Shown piece by piece: positions 1 to 6,857 of a stretch of 11,272 bases of DNA; position 1 is the stretch's first letter; each line of letters opens with the position of its first letter. Origin of the DNA: Acidobacteriaceae bacterium (lineage in GTDB: Bacteria > Acidobacteriota > Terriglobia > Terriglobales > Acidobacteriaceae). The stretch lies in NCBI GenBank assembly GCA_003162495.1, contig PMOF01000277.1:1-11272 (forward strand). The letters are read 5' to 3'. Position numbers and translations under genes: made by a program. The notes below the pieces were generated by a model. That model worked only from the letters and a program-made list of their open reading frames with translations, made no database searches and had not been told where the DNA came from.

Positions 1-548
1 GTTTTGCCGGTGCCGATGGCCCATACCGGCTCGTAGGCGATGACGATGGAGGCAAGCACGGCTCCGGCGGCCCATGCAGCAGTGATCCCGGCAAATGCGC
101 CGGTGATCTGCGTCTTCAACACATGCGCCGTCTTCCCCGCCTCGCGCTCTGCCAGCACCTCGCCAACACACACGATGGGCACAATCCCGTGCTTGAGCGC
201 GGTGTGCAGCTTCTTGTTCACGATCTCGTCGGTCTCCGCGAAATACTGCCGCCGCTCGGAGTGGCCGATCAGCGTATGCGTGCCGCCCACCGCCTGAAGC
301 TGAAGCACGGAAGTCTCTCCCGTGAAAGCCCCTTCCTCCGCGAAGTGGATGTTTTGCGCGCCGACCGCCACATTCGAGCCCTTGGCGGCCTCAATCACGG
401 CAGGCAGCAGCACAGGCGAAGGAAACAGGGCCATCTCGTCGCGGCTGTGGCCGGCGACCAGGGGCAAAAAGGCAGCGACGAAGGCCTTCGCCTCGTCGGG
501 CGTCTTGAACATCTTCCAGTTGGCGGCGATCAGCGCTTTGCGGGACAT
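1..548 (-). CDS. tpiA: Triosephosphate isomerase, C-terminal part cut by window edge
   Basis: TpiA is a cytosolic TIM-barrel enzyme that interconverts dihydroxyacetone phosphate and glyceraldehyde 3-phosphate in glycolysis and gluconeogenesis. The reverse strand gives 182 codons before the window ends, out of about 250 usual for the family. All three catalytic residues are visible: Lys12 in NWKM, the electrophile His96 in IGHSERR, and the base Glu173 in AYEPVWAIGTG. The phosphate-gripping loop begins at that last motif and the rest lies outside the window. The chosen ATG at 548 gives the expected MSRKALIAANWKM start; a GAGG about 12 bases upstream is a somewhat distant ribosome site. A 111-base gap separates it from the upstream 208-residue gene on the same strand, so it may share that gene's transcript or use its own promoter (a TAAAAT hexamer lies at 571-576). 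Identity is certain. Confidence 0.97.
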   Translation of the reverse strand, partial: MSRKALIAANWKMFKTPDEAKAFVAAFLPLVAGHSRDEMALFPSPVLLPAVIEAAKGSNVAVGAQNIHFAEEGAFTGETSVLQLQAVGGTHTLIGHSERRQYFAETDEIVNKKLHTALKHGIVPIVCVGEVLAEREAGKTAHVLKTQITGAFAGITAAWAAGAVLASIVIAYEPVWAIGTGK

Positions 549-659
549 TATTTTCTAGTTCCTCAAAGCAATTTTAGTCGATGGAATTGGGGCGCCGAGG
601 TGACGGCGGGCACTGGCGAATCGGAATCGAGAACGCACGCGAGACGGAAAGAATGCTTG

Positions 660-1286
660 CTAGTCCTTCGATCCGGAGGTATGTATCGCGGTCAGGTCAT
701 CGGGCACTTCACCGTTCAGAAAGGCAGCGCGATGGTCGGGGTCGCCAAGATCCATTTTGAAATGATGCCATGTGCCGTCTTGCAGGATGCCCATATTCCA
801 AGGGCCTGAGACCGAGTCAGAAAACTGCCAGACAATGTGGTAGCCGTCCTCATTGGTGAAGCCTTCGCCGTCGGCCTGGATGATGGCATCGCCGCGTTCC
901 CAGAGAGCCGAGCGCAGCGCATGCAGGGCGTTGCTGCCCTCCTCGGTTTCCGATCCTTGCAGGTGCTGAAATGCGTAAATGGTTTTCACTTCGGCGAAGT
1001 ATTCCGCCAGCCATTTCACGCCGCTTTCCGGTTTGCAATCGCGGAGGTCTTCAAGGAAGTCCGCGAGCTCGTCCTGGCCCGTCGAACCGTCGAAAACAGG
1101 ATTGCGCTCGATCACCGCGACTTCGACTTCATCGACGCCGGAGAGCAGAAGAGTTTCCCACTCTTCCTCTTCGCCGTCTTCGATCGTCAGTTTGTAATCC
1201 GGGTGCTCGCCGCTCACCAACTGGGCGAGTTCAACGAAGGAAGGGAACTCTTCGTCTTTTGACAAGACTCGCGTGTAGTGGGCCAT
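660..1286 (-). CDS. Acidic hypothetical protein of 208 residues between pgk and tpiA
   Basis: I do not recognise this family. The product is soluble, without signal peptide or membrane segment. It is strongly acidic, especially residues 36-44 (EDGEEEEWE) and much of 50-120, and rich in aromatic residues towards the C-terminus (IVWQFSD, GPWNMGILQDGTWHHF, about 151-176). The C-terminal half, with alternating aromatic and charged residues, looks like a small beta-rich domain, but no catalytic motif stands out. The start at 1286 is well supported: GGAGGAGGAAG lies directly upstream with 6 bases of spacing. A plausible promoter lies at 1317-1344. It is on the same strand as tpiA and 111 bases before it, so it may head a tpiA transcript. 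The good codon structure and strong ribosome site argue for a real gene; the function is unknown. Confidence 0.8.
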   Translation of the reverse strand: MAHYTRVLSKDEEFPSFVELAQLVSGEHPDYKLTIEDGEEEEWETLLLSGVDEVEVAVIERNPVFDGSTGQDELADFLEDLRDCKPESGVKWLAEYFAEVKTIYAFQHLQGSETEEGSNALHALRSALWERGDAIIQADGEGFTNEDGYHIVWQFSDSVSGPWNMGILQDGTWHHFKMDLGDPDHRAAFLNGEVPDDLTAIHTSGSKD

Positions 1287-1316
1287 CGCCTTCCTCCTCC
1301 TGGAGCGCTAATTCCC

Positions 1317-1344
1317 CTTAGACTGACCAGAATATTACTCTCAA
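1317..1344 (-). promoter_or_regulatory. Likely promoter of the 208-residue gene (and possibly tpiA)
   Basis: Read on the minus strand, TTGAGA (1344-1339, five of six matches to the -35 consensus) is followed after 16 bases by TCTAAG (1322-1317, four of six to -10). This places transcription start about 25 bases before the AGGAGGAGG ribosome site and the ATG at 1286. It is an eye-made consensus match only. Confidence 0.4.
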
Positions 1345-1399
1345 CTACGCCGATAGAGTATGAGGAAGACGATAATCTAGGACAGTAAGGAGAACCTTG

Positions 1400-1660
1400 A
1401 TGCGGACCACAATTTCTGCTGAGGAGTTGGAGGCGAGCTGCCTCGAACTAATAGATCAAGTGGCCGAGGAGGGACAAATCTTTGTCATAACGAAGGATGG
1501 TCGCCCAATTGCCAAAATGATGCCGATGCCGCCAGGGGTTGAGATGTTTGGCGCGATGCGCGCGAGTGGGCCCGGTGAGGAAGATATCATTTCGCCGATT
1601 GAAGGTGTATGTGAACTGAAAGAACTAGCTGATCCGGATGAAAGCGCACGAACCAGCTAG
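1400..1660 (+). CDS. Orphan Phd/YefM (VapB-like) type II antitoxin
   Basis: The 86-residue product matches the Phd/YefM antitoxin fold: an N-terminal DNA-binding part TTISAEELEASCLELIDQV, then the strand-turn FVITKDGRPIAKMMP, typical of antitoxins that partner PIN-domain (VapC-type) toxins. The C-terminal stretch MFGAMRASG...DIISPIEGV resembles the toxin-binding tail, where such proteins read GDIxSPxxEEW. Proteins of this kind normally repress their own operon and neutralise the toxin. The ATG at 1400 is preferred over a TTG at 1397 because AAGGAG (1387-1392) sits 7 bases upstream. A GATAAT hexamer at 1371-1376 is a candidate -10. No toxin gene follows: the stop at 1660 is only 17 bases from the end of pgk on the other strand. 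It is opposite in orientation to all its neighbours and looks less GC-rich by eye, which suggests an acquired remnant. Confidence 0.82.
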   Translation: MRTTISAEELEASCLELIDQVAEEGQIFVITKDGRPIAKMMPMPPGVEMFGAMRASGPGEEDIISPIEGVCELKELADPDESARTS

Positions 1661-1677
1661 CACCATGACTCAAGCAG

Positions 1678-2892
1678 CTACTTGTCCGTCAACGCTTCCA
1701 CGCCCGGCAGCTTCTTGCCTTCAAGAAACTCAAGGCTGGCGCCGCCGCCTGTGGAGATGTGTGTGATCTGGTCGGCCACGCCGGCCTGGTTGATGGCGGA
1801 GACTGAGTCTCCGCCGCCGATGATGGAGATGGCCGCCCTGTTCGTTGCGACGGCCTGGGCGATGGCGTTGGTGCCCACGGCGAATCGAGGAAACTCAAAG
1901 ACTCCTGCGGGGCCATTCCACACGATGGTGTGGGCGTTTTCGATAACGTCTTCAATGGCCGCGATGGTTTTGGGGCCGATGTCGAGGCCCTGCCAGTCGA
2001 CAGGGAAGTTCACCGAGCAGTCCCACAACTGGGTCTTTGCGTCGGGAGCGAACTTGTCGGCCAGCACGTTATCCACGGGCAGCAGCAGCTCGACGCCCTT
2101 CGCTTTCGCTTTGTCGATGGCGCGTTTGGCCATGTCGATCTTGTCTTCCTCCACCAGCGATTTGCCGGTGGTGACGCCGAGCGCGCGCTGGAAGGTATAA
2201 GCCATGCCGCCGACGATGACCAGCGTGTCCACCTTGTCGAGCAGGTTGTCGATCACGTCGATCTTGCCGGAGATTTTTGAGCCGCCGATGATGGCCACGA
2301 ACGGCTTCTCCGGCGATTCGAGTGCTTTGCCGAGATAGGTGATTTCCTTTTCCATCAGCAGTCCGGCGACGGCCGGCTTGAGGAAATGCGTGATGCCCTC
2401 AGTGGATGCGTGGGCGCGATGGGCGGACCCGAAAGCGTCATTCACGTAGACCTGGGCCAGCGAGGCCAGCGCCTTGGAGAAAGCCGGATCATTCGCTTCT
2501 TCCTCGGCGTGGAAGCGCAGGTTCTCGAGCAGCAGCACCTGGCCGGACTCAAGCTGGTGGGCCAATTCGCCGGCGATTTCGCCCACGCAGTCCGGAGAAA
2601 ACGCCACGTTGATGGAGTCGCCCAGCTTGCGGTCGAGCAGCTCCCGCAGCCGATCGACCACCGGGCGCAGCGAATACTTCGGATCCGGCTTGCCTTTTGG
2701 CCGGCCGAGGTGCGATGCCAGGATCACCTTGCCCCTCTGTTGCACGGCATACATGATCGTGGGCAGCGTGGCCACGATCCGAGTGTCGTCGGTGATGGTC
2801 GAGCCGTCTTCAGTAAGAGGCACGTTGAAGTCGACGCGGATGAAGACTCGCTTGTCAGCCAGATCGATGTCGCGAATGGAGAGCTTGGACAT
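1678..2892 (-). CDS. pgk: Phosphoglycerate kinase
   Basis: Pgk is a cytosolic glycolytic enzyme that transfers phosphate from 1,3-bisphosphoglycerate to ADP, the first ATP-yielding step. It is full length at 404 residues (the family is usually 390-420). Substrate-domain motifs include RVDFNVPL (about 19-26), HLGRPKG (61-67), LENLRFH (122-128) and NDAFGSAHRAHAS (141-153). The hinge and nucleotide domain show IGGSKISGKI (202-211), WNGPAGVFE (335-343), GGGDSVSA (359-366) and STGGGASLEFLEGK (380-393). Common family sequences read GGAKVSDKI and WNGPMGVFE, so there are mild substitutions, but the lysines are kept. The ribosome site before the ATG at 2892 is weak, and the gene begins only 26 bases after the RidA-like stop, which points to co-transcription with gapA and ridA. 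Confidence 0.98.
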   Translation of the reverse strand: MSKLSIRDIDLADKRVFIRVDFNVPLTEDGSTITDDTRIVATLPTIMYAVQQRGKVILASHLGRPKGKPDPKYSLRPVVDRLRELLDRKLGDSINVAFSPDCVGEIAGELAHQLESGQVLLLENLRFHAEEEANDPAFSKALASLAQVYVNDAFGSAHRAHASTEGITHFLKPAVAGLLMEKEITYLGKALESPEKPFVAIIGGSKISGKIDVIDNLLDKVDTLVIVGGMAYTFQRALGVTTGKSLVEEDKIDMAKRAIDKAKAKGVELLLPVDNVLADKFAPDAKTQLWDCSVNFPVDWQGLDIGPKTIAAIEDVIENAHTIVWNGPAGVFEFPRFAVGTNAIAQAVATNRAAISIIGGGDSVSAINQAGVADQITHISTGGGASLEFLEGKKLPGVEALTDK

Positions 2893-2918
2893 GGAGTTAA
2901 TCTTTCTTGAATTACAGG

Positions 2919-3314
2919 TTACTTTGCCGGGATGGCGTCAGCCCCGGTATCGGGAAGGACGGCATCCATTTCGATTTCCACGCGCCAGGCGGGATTGAGC
3001 AATTGCGCTACCACCATGGTAGCCGCTGGACGTATCTCGGAGAAAAATTCGCCGTGCACGCGACCCACCGCCTCCCAGTCTTCCGCGCGTGAGAGATACA
3101 TGCGGGTGCGAACCACGTCGTGGAACGATGCGCCTGCCTGGGCAAGCGCATCGGCTGCGATGGCGAAGATGCGGCGTGTCTGCCCGGCCGCGTCTTCATG
3201 ATCCGCGCCGACTGGACCTGTACCCGCTAAAAGAACGGAGTTCCCCACACGCACGGCGCGGGAGAAGCCGATGATGGGTTCGTAGGGAGAGGTGCCGCTG
3301 ATGTTTTTGCGCAT
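2919..3314 (-). CDS. RidA/YjgF-family protein lacking the catalytic arginine
   Basis: This 131-residue protein belongs to the RidA (YjgF/YER057c/UK114) family of small trimeric proteins. Archetypal RidA hydrolyses reactive enamine/imine intermediates using an arginine in PARxxVEV (Arg105 in E. coli). Here the corresponding segment is RPAATMVV (95-102) with alanine at the key position (Ala98), as in Rid subfamilies reported to lack imine hydrolase activity. Other family hallmarks remain: VLLAGTGPVG (27-36), the ALAQAGASFHDVVRTRMYL helix-strand (56-74), and the VEIEMDAV end strand (112-119). The ATG at 3314 gives the normal family length; the frame stays open upstream to 3458, but that extension overlaps the end of gapA and reads as non-protein. 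It lies between gapA and pgk with short spacers (83 and 26 bases), so it is probably an operon member. Its substrate cannot be told from sequence. Confidence 0.9.
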   Translation of the reverse strand: MRKNISGTSPYEPIIGFSRAVRVGNSVLLAGTGPVGADHEDAAGQTRRIFAIAADALAQAGASFHDVVRTRMYLSRAEDWEAVGRVHGEFFSEIRPAATMVVAQLLNPAWRVEIEMDAVLPDTGADAIPAK

Positions 3315-3340
3315 GGCGATCTTTAATGGGGAGATTGTTT

Positions 3341-3375
3341 CCCACCCTTGACGCAAAATGCGCGTCAAGGATGGG
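3341..3375. repeat. Strong inverted repeat between gapA and the RidA-like gene
   Basis: Arms CCCACCCTTGACGC (3341-3354) and GCGTCAAGGATGGG (3362-3375) are reverse complements with one mismatch (a G-U wobble in RNA), enclosing the 7-base loop AAAATGC. It lies 22 bases after the gapA stop and 27 bases before the RidA-like ATG. No T-run follows in either direction, so it is not a classic intrinsic terminator. In the gapA transcript it would form a stable 14-pair hairpin suited to protecting the gapA message or trimming read-through into ridA-pgk. Alternatively it is one copy of a dispersed REP-like palindrome. Confidence 0.75.
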
Positions 3376-3397
3376 GCACCCAATTTGTGGCGATGGT

Positions 3398-4402
<1,005 letters not shown>

Positions 4403-4543
4403 GTGTCTCTTCTCCTTCGAATTCGGTGAGGCTGTGGTTTTGAGCTCGTGGCGTTCCCCGTCCGGATATGGCCCAGATGGCAATTCCACCAAACCTATGA
4501 TGGTAACACTCTGCTGCGGGCGCACCAAATGAGGACGCCCTTG

Positions 4544-4573
4544 TTTCCCGGTTCTGCGTTTCCTGGTTCGGCA
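4544..4573. repeat. Tandem pair of 15-base imperfect repeats in the gapA leader
   Basis: TTTCCCGGTTCTGCG (4544-4558) is followed immediately by TTTCCTGGTTCGGCA (4559-4573), matching at 11 of 15 positions. Read in the gapA direction, this is GAACC(A/G)GGAAA twice at 15-base spacing. It could be a pair of regulator half-sites or a simple sequence duplication. Confidence 0.45.
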
Positions 4574-4633
4574 CGCGCCCAAAACCGCTCAGCCCATGCC
4601 GATTCAAGATATCTATTCTGGTACAGGGCGGGA

Positions 4634-4649
4634 TGTGACAGTGTTCACA
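4634..4649. promoter_or_regulatory. CRP/FNR-family operator, perfect TGTGA-N6-TCACA
   Basis: The sequence TGTGACAGTGTTCACA has both five-base half-sites exactly as in the CRP consensus, with the correct six-base spacing. Its centre is about 70 bases before the kinase ATG and about 239 before gapA. If TATGGT (4673-4678) is the kinase -10, the centre falls near -43, close to the class II activator position (-41.5). Binding by a CRP-like regulator is inferred from the site alone. Confidence 0.6.
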
Positions 4650-4710
4650 GCATTTGCAGCGCCCTCGGGAAGTATGGTATTCGGGTAACTAGACACAAGG
4701 TTGAAGGCGC

Positions 4711-5505
4711 ATGAGAAGACGCTCAAGACGTACTCCCAACACTTCGGAATCTACAGGCAAGATTGGCCAGGAACTCCCATCGAATCAACTTGCTCCGCTG
4801 GTACCGTTTTATCCCGACGATATTTCGGCCGCGGCCGCAACCCCGCATTCGCGTAGCAGCCACACAGCGCCGGCTCCGCCCCCCGCGCACCGGCCGGCCC
4901 AGCCGGCGCGTCCCGCCAGGACGCACTGGCCCGCGAAGGTTGAATGGAACGAACCGCCTGACTCAGGACGGCTGGAGGTGGAAACGCAGCCGGAGACGCC
5001 TTCCGTGCCTTCGCCCGAGCCTCCCGCCGCCGAGCGGTCGCCGCAGGCTCCCAAGGGCTATGTGGTGTTGGCCATCGGCATGCCCGGCTCAGGCAAGACC
5101 ACGTGGTTTCGGCGTCGCGGCGTGACCCCTCTCTCCAGCGACCTGTTGCGCAACATTCTCTTTGACGATGTGGAGGAGCAGCGCTACCAGGGGCTGGTTT
5201 TCTCCACCTTGCGTTCGCTGCTGCGGGCAAGATTAATCGCGCGCATGCCCTGGAATTATGTGGACGCAACCAATCTCTCCATCCACGAGCGACGCCAGTG
5301 GATCAAGATGGCCAAGAGCTTCGGGTACGAAGTGCAGGCTGTGTTCTTCGACGTGCCGCTGGAAGTTTGCCTGGAACGCAACAGCAAGCGTGAACGGTCT
5401 GTGAGCGAAGACGTGATGCGCAAGATGGCGGAGAAGCTGAAGCCGCCGGTGTTTGAAGAGGGCTTCGACAAGATCACCGTGGTAAGGGTGAAGAGCGCCG
5501 GGTAA
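4711..5505 (+). CDS. P-loop kinase of polynucleotide-kinase type with proline-rich N-terminal tail
   Basis: The C-terminal 150 residues form a P-loop kinase domain like the kinase half of T4 polynucleotide kinase (AAA_33 group). Walker A is GMPGSGKTT (123-131), then LSSDLLRNILFDD (141-153) for the acceptor-binding aspartate region, VDATNLS (174-180), and an arginine-bearing lid LERNSKRERSVSED (211-224). Such enzymes phosphorylate nucleic-acid 5' ends or small molecules; the substrate here is not evident. Residues 1-115 are low-complexity and rich in Pro, Ala and Arg, probably disordered, and are not part of the usual domain. The ATG at 4711 has GAAGG just upstream. A later start near the kinase domain is possible but has no better ribosome site that I can see. 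The DinB-like gene follows after 14 bases, so the two are probably co-transcribed. No phosphatase or RNA ligase partner is nearby. Confidence 0.82.
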   Translation: MRRRSRRTPNTSESTGKIGQELPSNQLAPLVPFYPDDISAAAATPHSRSSHTAPAPPPAHRPAQPARPARTHWPAKVEWNEPPDSGRLEVETQPETPSVPSPEPPAAERSPQAPKGYVVLAIGMPGSGKTTWFRRRGVTPLSSDLLRNILFDDVEEQRYQGLVFSTLRSLLRARLIARMPWNYVDATNLSIHERRQWIKMAKSFGYEVQAVFFDVPLEVCLERNSKRERSVSEDVMRKMAEKLKPPVFEEGFDKITVVRVKSAG

Positions 5506-5519
5506 AGGACAACTTCTCT

Positions 5520-6044
5520 ATGAGCACTCCCCCTGTGCAAGCTCCCTATGTCGAGCCGTGGCTGCGCGGCACACACGCCAACGTTCCCGCGGTGGGCCGC
5601 GCCGTGTTGCATGCCTTCGATCTGGCTCTCGACGATCTTACCAAATGGAGCGACGGGCTGACGGATGCTGAAGTACACACGCATCCGATGGGGTTGCCTT
5701 CGGTGGCTTTTCATCTGCGCCATATTGCGCGCTCGACTGACCGGCTGCTGAGTTATGCGGAAGGGAATCAGCTCACGGCGGAGCAATTGACGGCGCTCAA
5801 GGCCGAGCAGACTGGCGACGAATCCCTGGCCGCGCTTCTTGCCGAGGTGGAGTCGTCGTTCAGCACTGCGGGGGAGCGGGTGCGCGTGCTGGCCACTGCA
5901 AACTTCGACACCTTTCGCGGCGTGGGACGCAAGCAGTTACCGACCTCGATTGGCGGCGCGCTGATTCACGTGGCAGACCACACGCAGCGGCATGTAGGGC
6001 AAGTGGTGACCACGGCCAAGGTGCTGAAAGCGCTGCGGGGCTAG
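5520..6044 (+). CDS. DinB-like four-helix metal-binding protein
   Basis: The 174-residue product fits the DinB/YfiT-like superfamily, four-helix bundles that bind a divalent metal through three histidines and include thiol transferases. The candidate ligands are visible: a His in HLRHIARS (65 or 68) and the HxxxH pair His154/His158 in [12 protein letters not shown], the classic end motif of the family. Helix 1 begins near residue 25. The ribosome site AAAGGA overlaps the stop codon of the kinase gene, and the ATG at 5520 follows 14 bases after that stop, so the two genes should be translated from one message. Its last codon overlaps the ribA stop on the other strand through the palindrome CTAG (6041-6044). 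The substrate is unknown; some relatives use bacillithiol or mycothiol, but nothing here points to one. Confidence 0.85.
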   Translation: MSTPPVQAPYVEPWLRGTHANVPAVGRAVLHAFDLALDDLTKWSDGLTDAEVHTHPMGLPSVAFHLRHIARSTDRLLSYAEGNQLTAEQLTALKAEQTGDESLAALLAEVESSFSTAGERVRVLATANFDTFRGVGRKQLPTSIGGALIHVADHTQRHVGQVVTTAKVLKALRG

Positions 6045-6718
6045 CCCGCGTGCTCCTCAGTGACCAGTGAATCCCGATTCAGATCCTGAATGTGTCCCAT
6101 CTTTTCGTGCTTGGTCTTCAGGTAGCGCTCGAAGGTTTCCTGGGACTCGACTTCGGCGGATACGCGCTCTACCACCGCGATGCCGGCCGACTCGAGCGCG
6201 GCAACCTTGGCCGGGTTGTTGGTCATCAGGCGGACGCGGGAGACGCCGAGCAGCTTGAGGACCTCGGCGGGCAGCTCGTAGGCGCGGCAGTCGGCGGCAA
6301 AGCCAAGCTCTTCGTTGGCTTCCACGGTGTCCATGCCGTGATCCTGTAATTCGTAAGCTTTCAGTTTAGCCATCAGGCCGATGCCGCGGCCCTCCTGCTG
6401 CTCGTAGAGCAAGATGCCCGCGCCGGCCTCGGCGATTTTGCCGAGAGCCAATTCAAGTTGAAGCCGGCAGTCGCAGCGCAGAGAACCAAACACATCGCCG
6501 GTCAGGCATTGGGAATGAATCCGCACCAGCGGAGGCGTGGAGTGGATGTCGCCCATGACCAGGGCAACCAGGCCTTCGACCGTGCTGCCCACCCGAGACG
6601 CGGGCTCGCAATCGGGCCGCGGCGCCGGCAGCAGGCCCTCAAAGCCAAGGATGCGGAAGTCTCCCCAGCGGGTAGGGAACTCAGCTTCGGCGATCTTCTT
6701 CACGCTTTCAAATCCCAT
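6041..6718 (-). CDS. ribA: GTP cyclohydrolase II
   Basis: RibA opens the GTP imidazole ring, releasing formate and pyrophosphate, in the first committed step of riboflavin synthesis. It is a stand-alone enzyme of 225 residues, not fused to the RibB domain. The zinc cysteines are Cys71, Cys82 and Cys84 in [17 protein letters not shown], with the same spacing as E. coli Cys54/65/67. [10 protein letters not shown] (106-115), Tyr122 (E. coli Tyr105), Arg145 (E. coli Arg128) and LMTNNPAK (164-171) complete the active site. Relative to E. coli, about 17 extra residues lie after the N-terminal FEG. The ATG at 6718 gives the family start ([12 protein letters not shown]). There is no usable Shine-Dalgarno site; instead TAGAAT lies 6 bases before the ATG, suggesting a leaderless message. 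Confidence 0.96.
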   Translation of the reverse strand: MGFESVKKIAEAEFPTRWGDFRILGFEGLLPAPRPDCEPASRVGSTVEGLVALVMGDIHSTPPLVRIHSQCLTGDVFGSLRCDCRLQLELALGKIAEAGAGILLYEQQEGRGIGLMAKLKAYELQDHGMDTVEANEELGFAADCRAYELPAEVLKLLGVSRVRLMTNNPAKVAALESAGIAVVERVSAEVESQETFERYLKTKHEKMGHIQDLNRDSLVTEEHAG

Positions 6719-6724
6719 GCTTCC

Positions 6725-6730
6725 ATTCTA
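6725..6730 (-). promoter_or_regulatory. Candidate -10 box of a leaderless ribA transcript
   Basis: On the minus strand TAGAAT matches the -10 consensus at five of six positions and ends 6 bases before the ribA ATG, so transcription would start at or next to the A of the start codon. No good -35 is seen; that position falls in the 6739-6778 repeat. Confidence 0.4.
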
Positions 6731-6738
6731 CAGAGGGC

Positions 6739-6778
6739 GGACTAGGAGCAGGGACCAGGGACCAAGGACTAGGGACTC
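6739..6778 (+). repeat. Degenerate 6-7-base tandem repeat (GGGACCA type)
   Basis: Successive units are GGACTA, GGAGCA, GGGACCA, GGGACCA, AGGACTA and GGGACTC, filling 40 bases of the 139-base spacer between the divergent ribA and LytS-like genes. It is non-coding in any plausible gene. I recall similar GGGACCAGGGACC runs between genes in some Acidobacteriota, so it may be one of many dispersed copies. Confidence 0.7.
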
Positions 6779-6857
6779 GTCGGAGAAATGGGCGCTTTTT
6801 TGCATGATCGCTTGTCGCTGCTCCTCGGGTCTCTGCATGCGATACATTGAACAAGTG

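Larger units (their letters stand above)
4403..4710. other. 308-base divergent control region between gapA and the kinase gene
   Basis: No convincing gene lies here; the open frames are continuations of gapA's frame or short. It holds the gapA ribosome site (4412-4417), a pair of 15-base imperfect direct repeats (4544-4573) inside what would be the gapA leader, and a perfect CRP-type palindrome (4634-4649). Just before the kinase gene, TATGGT (4673-4678) is a possible -10. On the gapA side an AT-richer patch (4601-4622) may hold its promoter, which would give a leader of about 200 bases. I found no recognisable riboswitch. Confidence 0.5.

Noticed and set aside
123..809. A 228-codon plus-strand frame spanning tpiA and the end of the 208-residue gene
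   Set aside because: It lies opposite tpiA with its catalytic motifs in the other strand and resembles no protein.
2386..2910. A 174-codon plus-strand frame opposite pgk
   Set aside because: It is a shadow of pgk, whose motifs run through the whole stretch on the other strand.
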